In this document: piece after piece, positions 11,767 to 13,107 of the stretch
How positions within the stretch are numbered: the first letter of the stretch is position 1
How the letters are laid out: the number at the start of each line of letters is the position of its first letter
DNA from: Planctomycetaceae bacterium
GTDB taxonomy: Bacteria > Planctomycetota > Planctomycetia > Pirellulales > Lacipirellulaceae
Direction of reading: 5' to 3'
Assembly (NCBI GenBank): GCA_002713555.1
Contig: PATG01000035.1
Span: forward strand, 5,012 to 18,118
DNA length: 13,107 nt
Translations under genes and position numbers: made by a program
Notes under the pieces: generated by a model
What the model was told of the DNA's origin: nothing
The model's input: only the letters and a program-made list of their open reading frames with translations
Database searches by the model: none

Positions 11767-13107
11767 CACCAGCAGCAACGATGCACAACTTGATGAATGT
11801 GATTCGAAGCACTTTCTTACTTGCTGCTGCCAGTTGGCTGTTAGTTACCACAAGCGGATTTGCACAGACCCTCGATGAACCAGATATTGTCGGCATACGC
11901 GTCGGCTTTAACGGGGTTTATAAACTAGGGTGTTGGACACCCGTTGAAGTGGAGCTAGTAGGAAATGCAACTCCTTTTACAGGACAAGTTACGGTAACGG
12001 TTTCTGATAGCGATGGAGTTCCTACCACAGTTGTGTCGCCACGACCAATCGGGATAGAGCCAGGCCAATCTGCCAAGGCGCGACTTTTTGTGCGAGTCGG
12101 ACAATTGAATAGCACACTTCAAGTACGATTTGTGGCCCAGGGTAAGGTCATCACAGAAAAATCGTACTATCTGGGGTTGGAGTATGGGAGTGGGACTATT
12201 CCAGGGGGAAGGTTGGCAACCGATCGTATCGTATTGCAATTTGGTCCGGATTTGGGCATGGGAGATCTCATTGAGAAGCAAGAGAGTTATGAACCGACCA
12301 CACACGTGGCAAAGATTGATCAGGCAGCCGATCTTCTTGTGAGTTGGTACGGATATGAAGGTATCGATACCATATTGCTAAACACATCGCAGCCAGAACT
12401 TTACCGTCCTCTCTTGCAAAATCCATTACGACTGAACGCGCTAAAAGAATGGGTTCTCCAGGGAGGGCGCTTGGTTGTGTTTTGTGGAGCTGAGGGTAAC
12501 GAACTCCTGTCCACAGGCGGGCCCCTGGCAGAATTGATACCCGGTCAGTACACCGAAACGATTACACTCAGGCAATCTCGGTCCTTAGAAGTTTTTTGCG
12601 GTGCGGGCCAACCGGTAACTCCGAGTCGCCGTTTGGCTGCAGCAGTCCCACGTTTGACGGAGGTCCATGGTCGAGTTCTGGTCGATGCAGGAAGCGGAGA
12701 CACAAGTCTTCCGCTTGTGATCCGATCACGGTTTGGACTGGGAGAACTTCTATTTATTGGTCTGGATTTTGATCGACCTCCATTGCGCGATTGGGCGGCA
12801 CGTGCAAGCTTTCTGAAAAAGGCCCTGCACTGGGAAAATGACGCAATCAGAACTCAAGCAGAATCGGCCTACGGCAACGAAATTGGTACGGATTTAATAT
12901 CCCAATTACGTAGTGCTCTCGATGAAAAATTTGTGGGTGTTGAGAGCGTTTCTTTCGGGCTGGTTACCCTGCTGGTTGTTGCCTACATCTTGTTGATTGG
13001 ACCGGGAGACTATTTCTTTGTTAAAAGAATTCTCAAGCGTATGGAGCTTACCTGGGTAACTTTTCCATTGATGGTACTGGGGGTGTCAGGTGCGGCTTAC
13101 TGGTTTG
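11763..13107 (+). CDS. Large exported/membrane protein, N-terminal part (3' end outside window)
   Basis: An open frame of 448 residues without a stop to the right edge. It starts at GTG 11763, overlapping the MazG stop by 4 bp, with GGAG 5 bases upstream; ATG 11781 is the alternative. A signal peptide spans ~1-35 (hydrophobic TFLLAAASWLLVTTSGFA). Residues ~43-140 are beta-rich, like an immunoglobulin/CARDB-type region. Residues ~185-340 look like a Rossmann or class I glutamine-amidotransferase-like fold: DTILLN, then LKEWVLQGGRLVVFCG (227-242) and GLGELLFIGLDFD (325-337), without a clear catalytic triad. A first membrane helix (~398-416) carries LLIGPGDYFFVKRIL, followed by LTWVTFPLMVLGVSGAAYW (429-447). 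This LIGP-x-[ND]-Y motif followed by a second helix is seen in many planctomycete and Gram-positive membrane proteins of unknown role. A periplasmic body with a C-terminal membrane anchor is inferred; function unknown. Confidence 0.8.
   Translation, partial: MTPAATMHNLMNVIRSTFLLAAASWLLVTTSGFAQTLDEPDIVGIRVGFNGVYKLGCWTPVEVELVGNATPFTGQVTVTVSDSDGVPTTVVSPRPIGIEPGQSAKARLFVRVGQLNSTLQVRFVAQGKVITEKSYYLGLEYGSGTIPGGRLATDRIVLQFGPDLGMGDLIEKQESYEPTTHVAKIDQAADLLVSWYGYEGIDTILLNTSQPELYRPLLQNPLRLNALKEWVLQGGRLVVFCGAEGNELLSTGGPLAELIPGQYTETITLRQSRSLEVFCGAGQPVTPSRRLAAAVPRLTEVHGRVLVDAGSGDTSLPLVIRSRFGLGELLFIGLDFDRPPLRDWAARASFLKKALHWENDAIRTQAESAYGNEIGTDLISQLRSALDEKFVGVESVSFGLVTLLVVAYILLIGPGDYFFVKRILKRMELTWVTFPLMVLGVSGAAYWF

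Noticed and set aside
11955..12305. Reverse and forward frames of 65-116 codons under the right-edge gene (for example 11955-12305 - and 12130-12342 +)
   Set aside because: They lie in other frames of a 448-residue open frame with a signal peptide, folded domains and membrane helices; no independent support.
1..13107. A novel defence, mobile or biosynthetic system
   Set aside because: All well-supported genes fall in known housekeeping or envelope families with no integrase, transposase, nuclease, toxin or repeat array; the gene order is short operons rather than one cluster.

Overview
The window reads as ordinary chromosome from a free-living Gram-negative bacterium, most likely a planctomycete (Pirellulales-like). 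The support is family-level pattern recognition. There is a secreted single-haem cytochrome of the planctomycete PSCyt1 type fused to leucine-rich repeats, an AAA+ ATPase of the magnesium-chelatase-like group with a 'NELPEL' Walker B, a DUF6263-like secreted protein, and a large membrane-anchored protein with an 'LIGPGDYF' motif of the kind common in planctomycetes. No phylogenetic test could be run. Base composition looks balanced and even across the window, and I saw no tRNA, rRNA, CRISPR array, transposase or other clear sign of transfer.

Layout, left to right. Positions 1-281 hold the 3' end of a glycosyltransferase (+). A class I SAM-dependent methyltransferase (-) converges on it. A 355-bp stretch with strong inverted repeats and a possible promoter leads to ilvD (+), encoding dihydroxy-acid dehydratase of valine/leucine/isoleucine synthesis. 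A second structured gap, with a REP-like hairpin, separates ilvD from the AAA+ ATPase (+). After its own TATAAT box comes the secreted cytochrome-LRR-coiled-coil protein (+). The central block is glycolytic: apgM (-), an archaeal-type cofactor-independent phosphoglycerate mutase, and pgi (+), glucose-6-phosphate isomerase, are divergently arranged around a short shared upstream region. Next come a UPF0173 metallo-beta-lactamase-fold hydrolase and a secreted DUF6263-like protein (+), overlapping by 4 bp. A small Rieske [2Fe-2S] protein (-) converges on that pair. Last is a MazG-type pyrophosphohydrolase with a C-terminal cysteine cluster (+), whose stop codon overlaps (GTGA) the GTG start of a large signal-peptide/membrane protein that runs off the right edge.

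The genes do not form one pathway. They are single housekeeping genes or two-gene operons: central carbon metabolism (apgM, pgi), amino-acid synthesis (ilvD), nucleotide or small-molecule housekeeping (MazG, UPF0173, Rieske) and cell-envelope functions (glycosyltransferase, methyltransferase, cytochrome-LRR protein, DUF6263-like protein, right-edge membrane protein). I did not find a convincing new multi-gene system. The points most worth a second look are the palindromes beside ilvD, the shared TACAAT-containing motif, the ATPase without a visible partner, the cytochrome-LRR-coiled-coil fusion, and the MazG/membrane-protein overlap.
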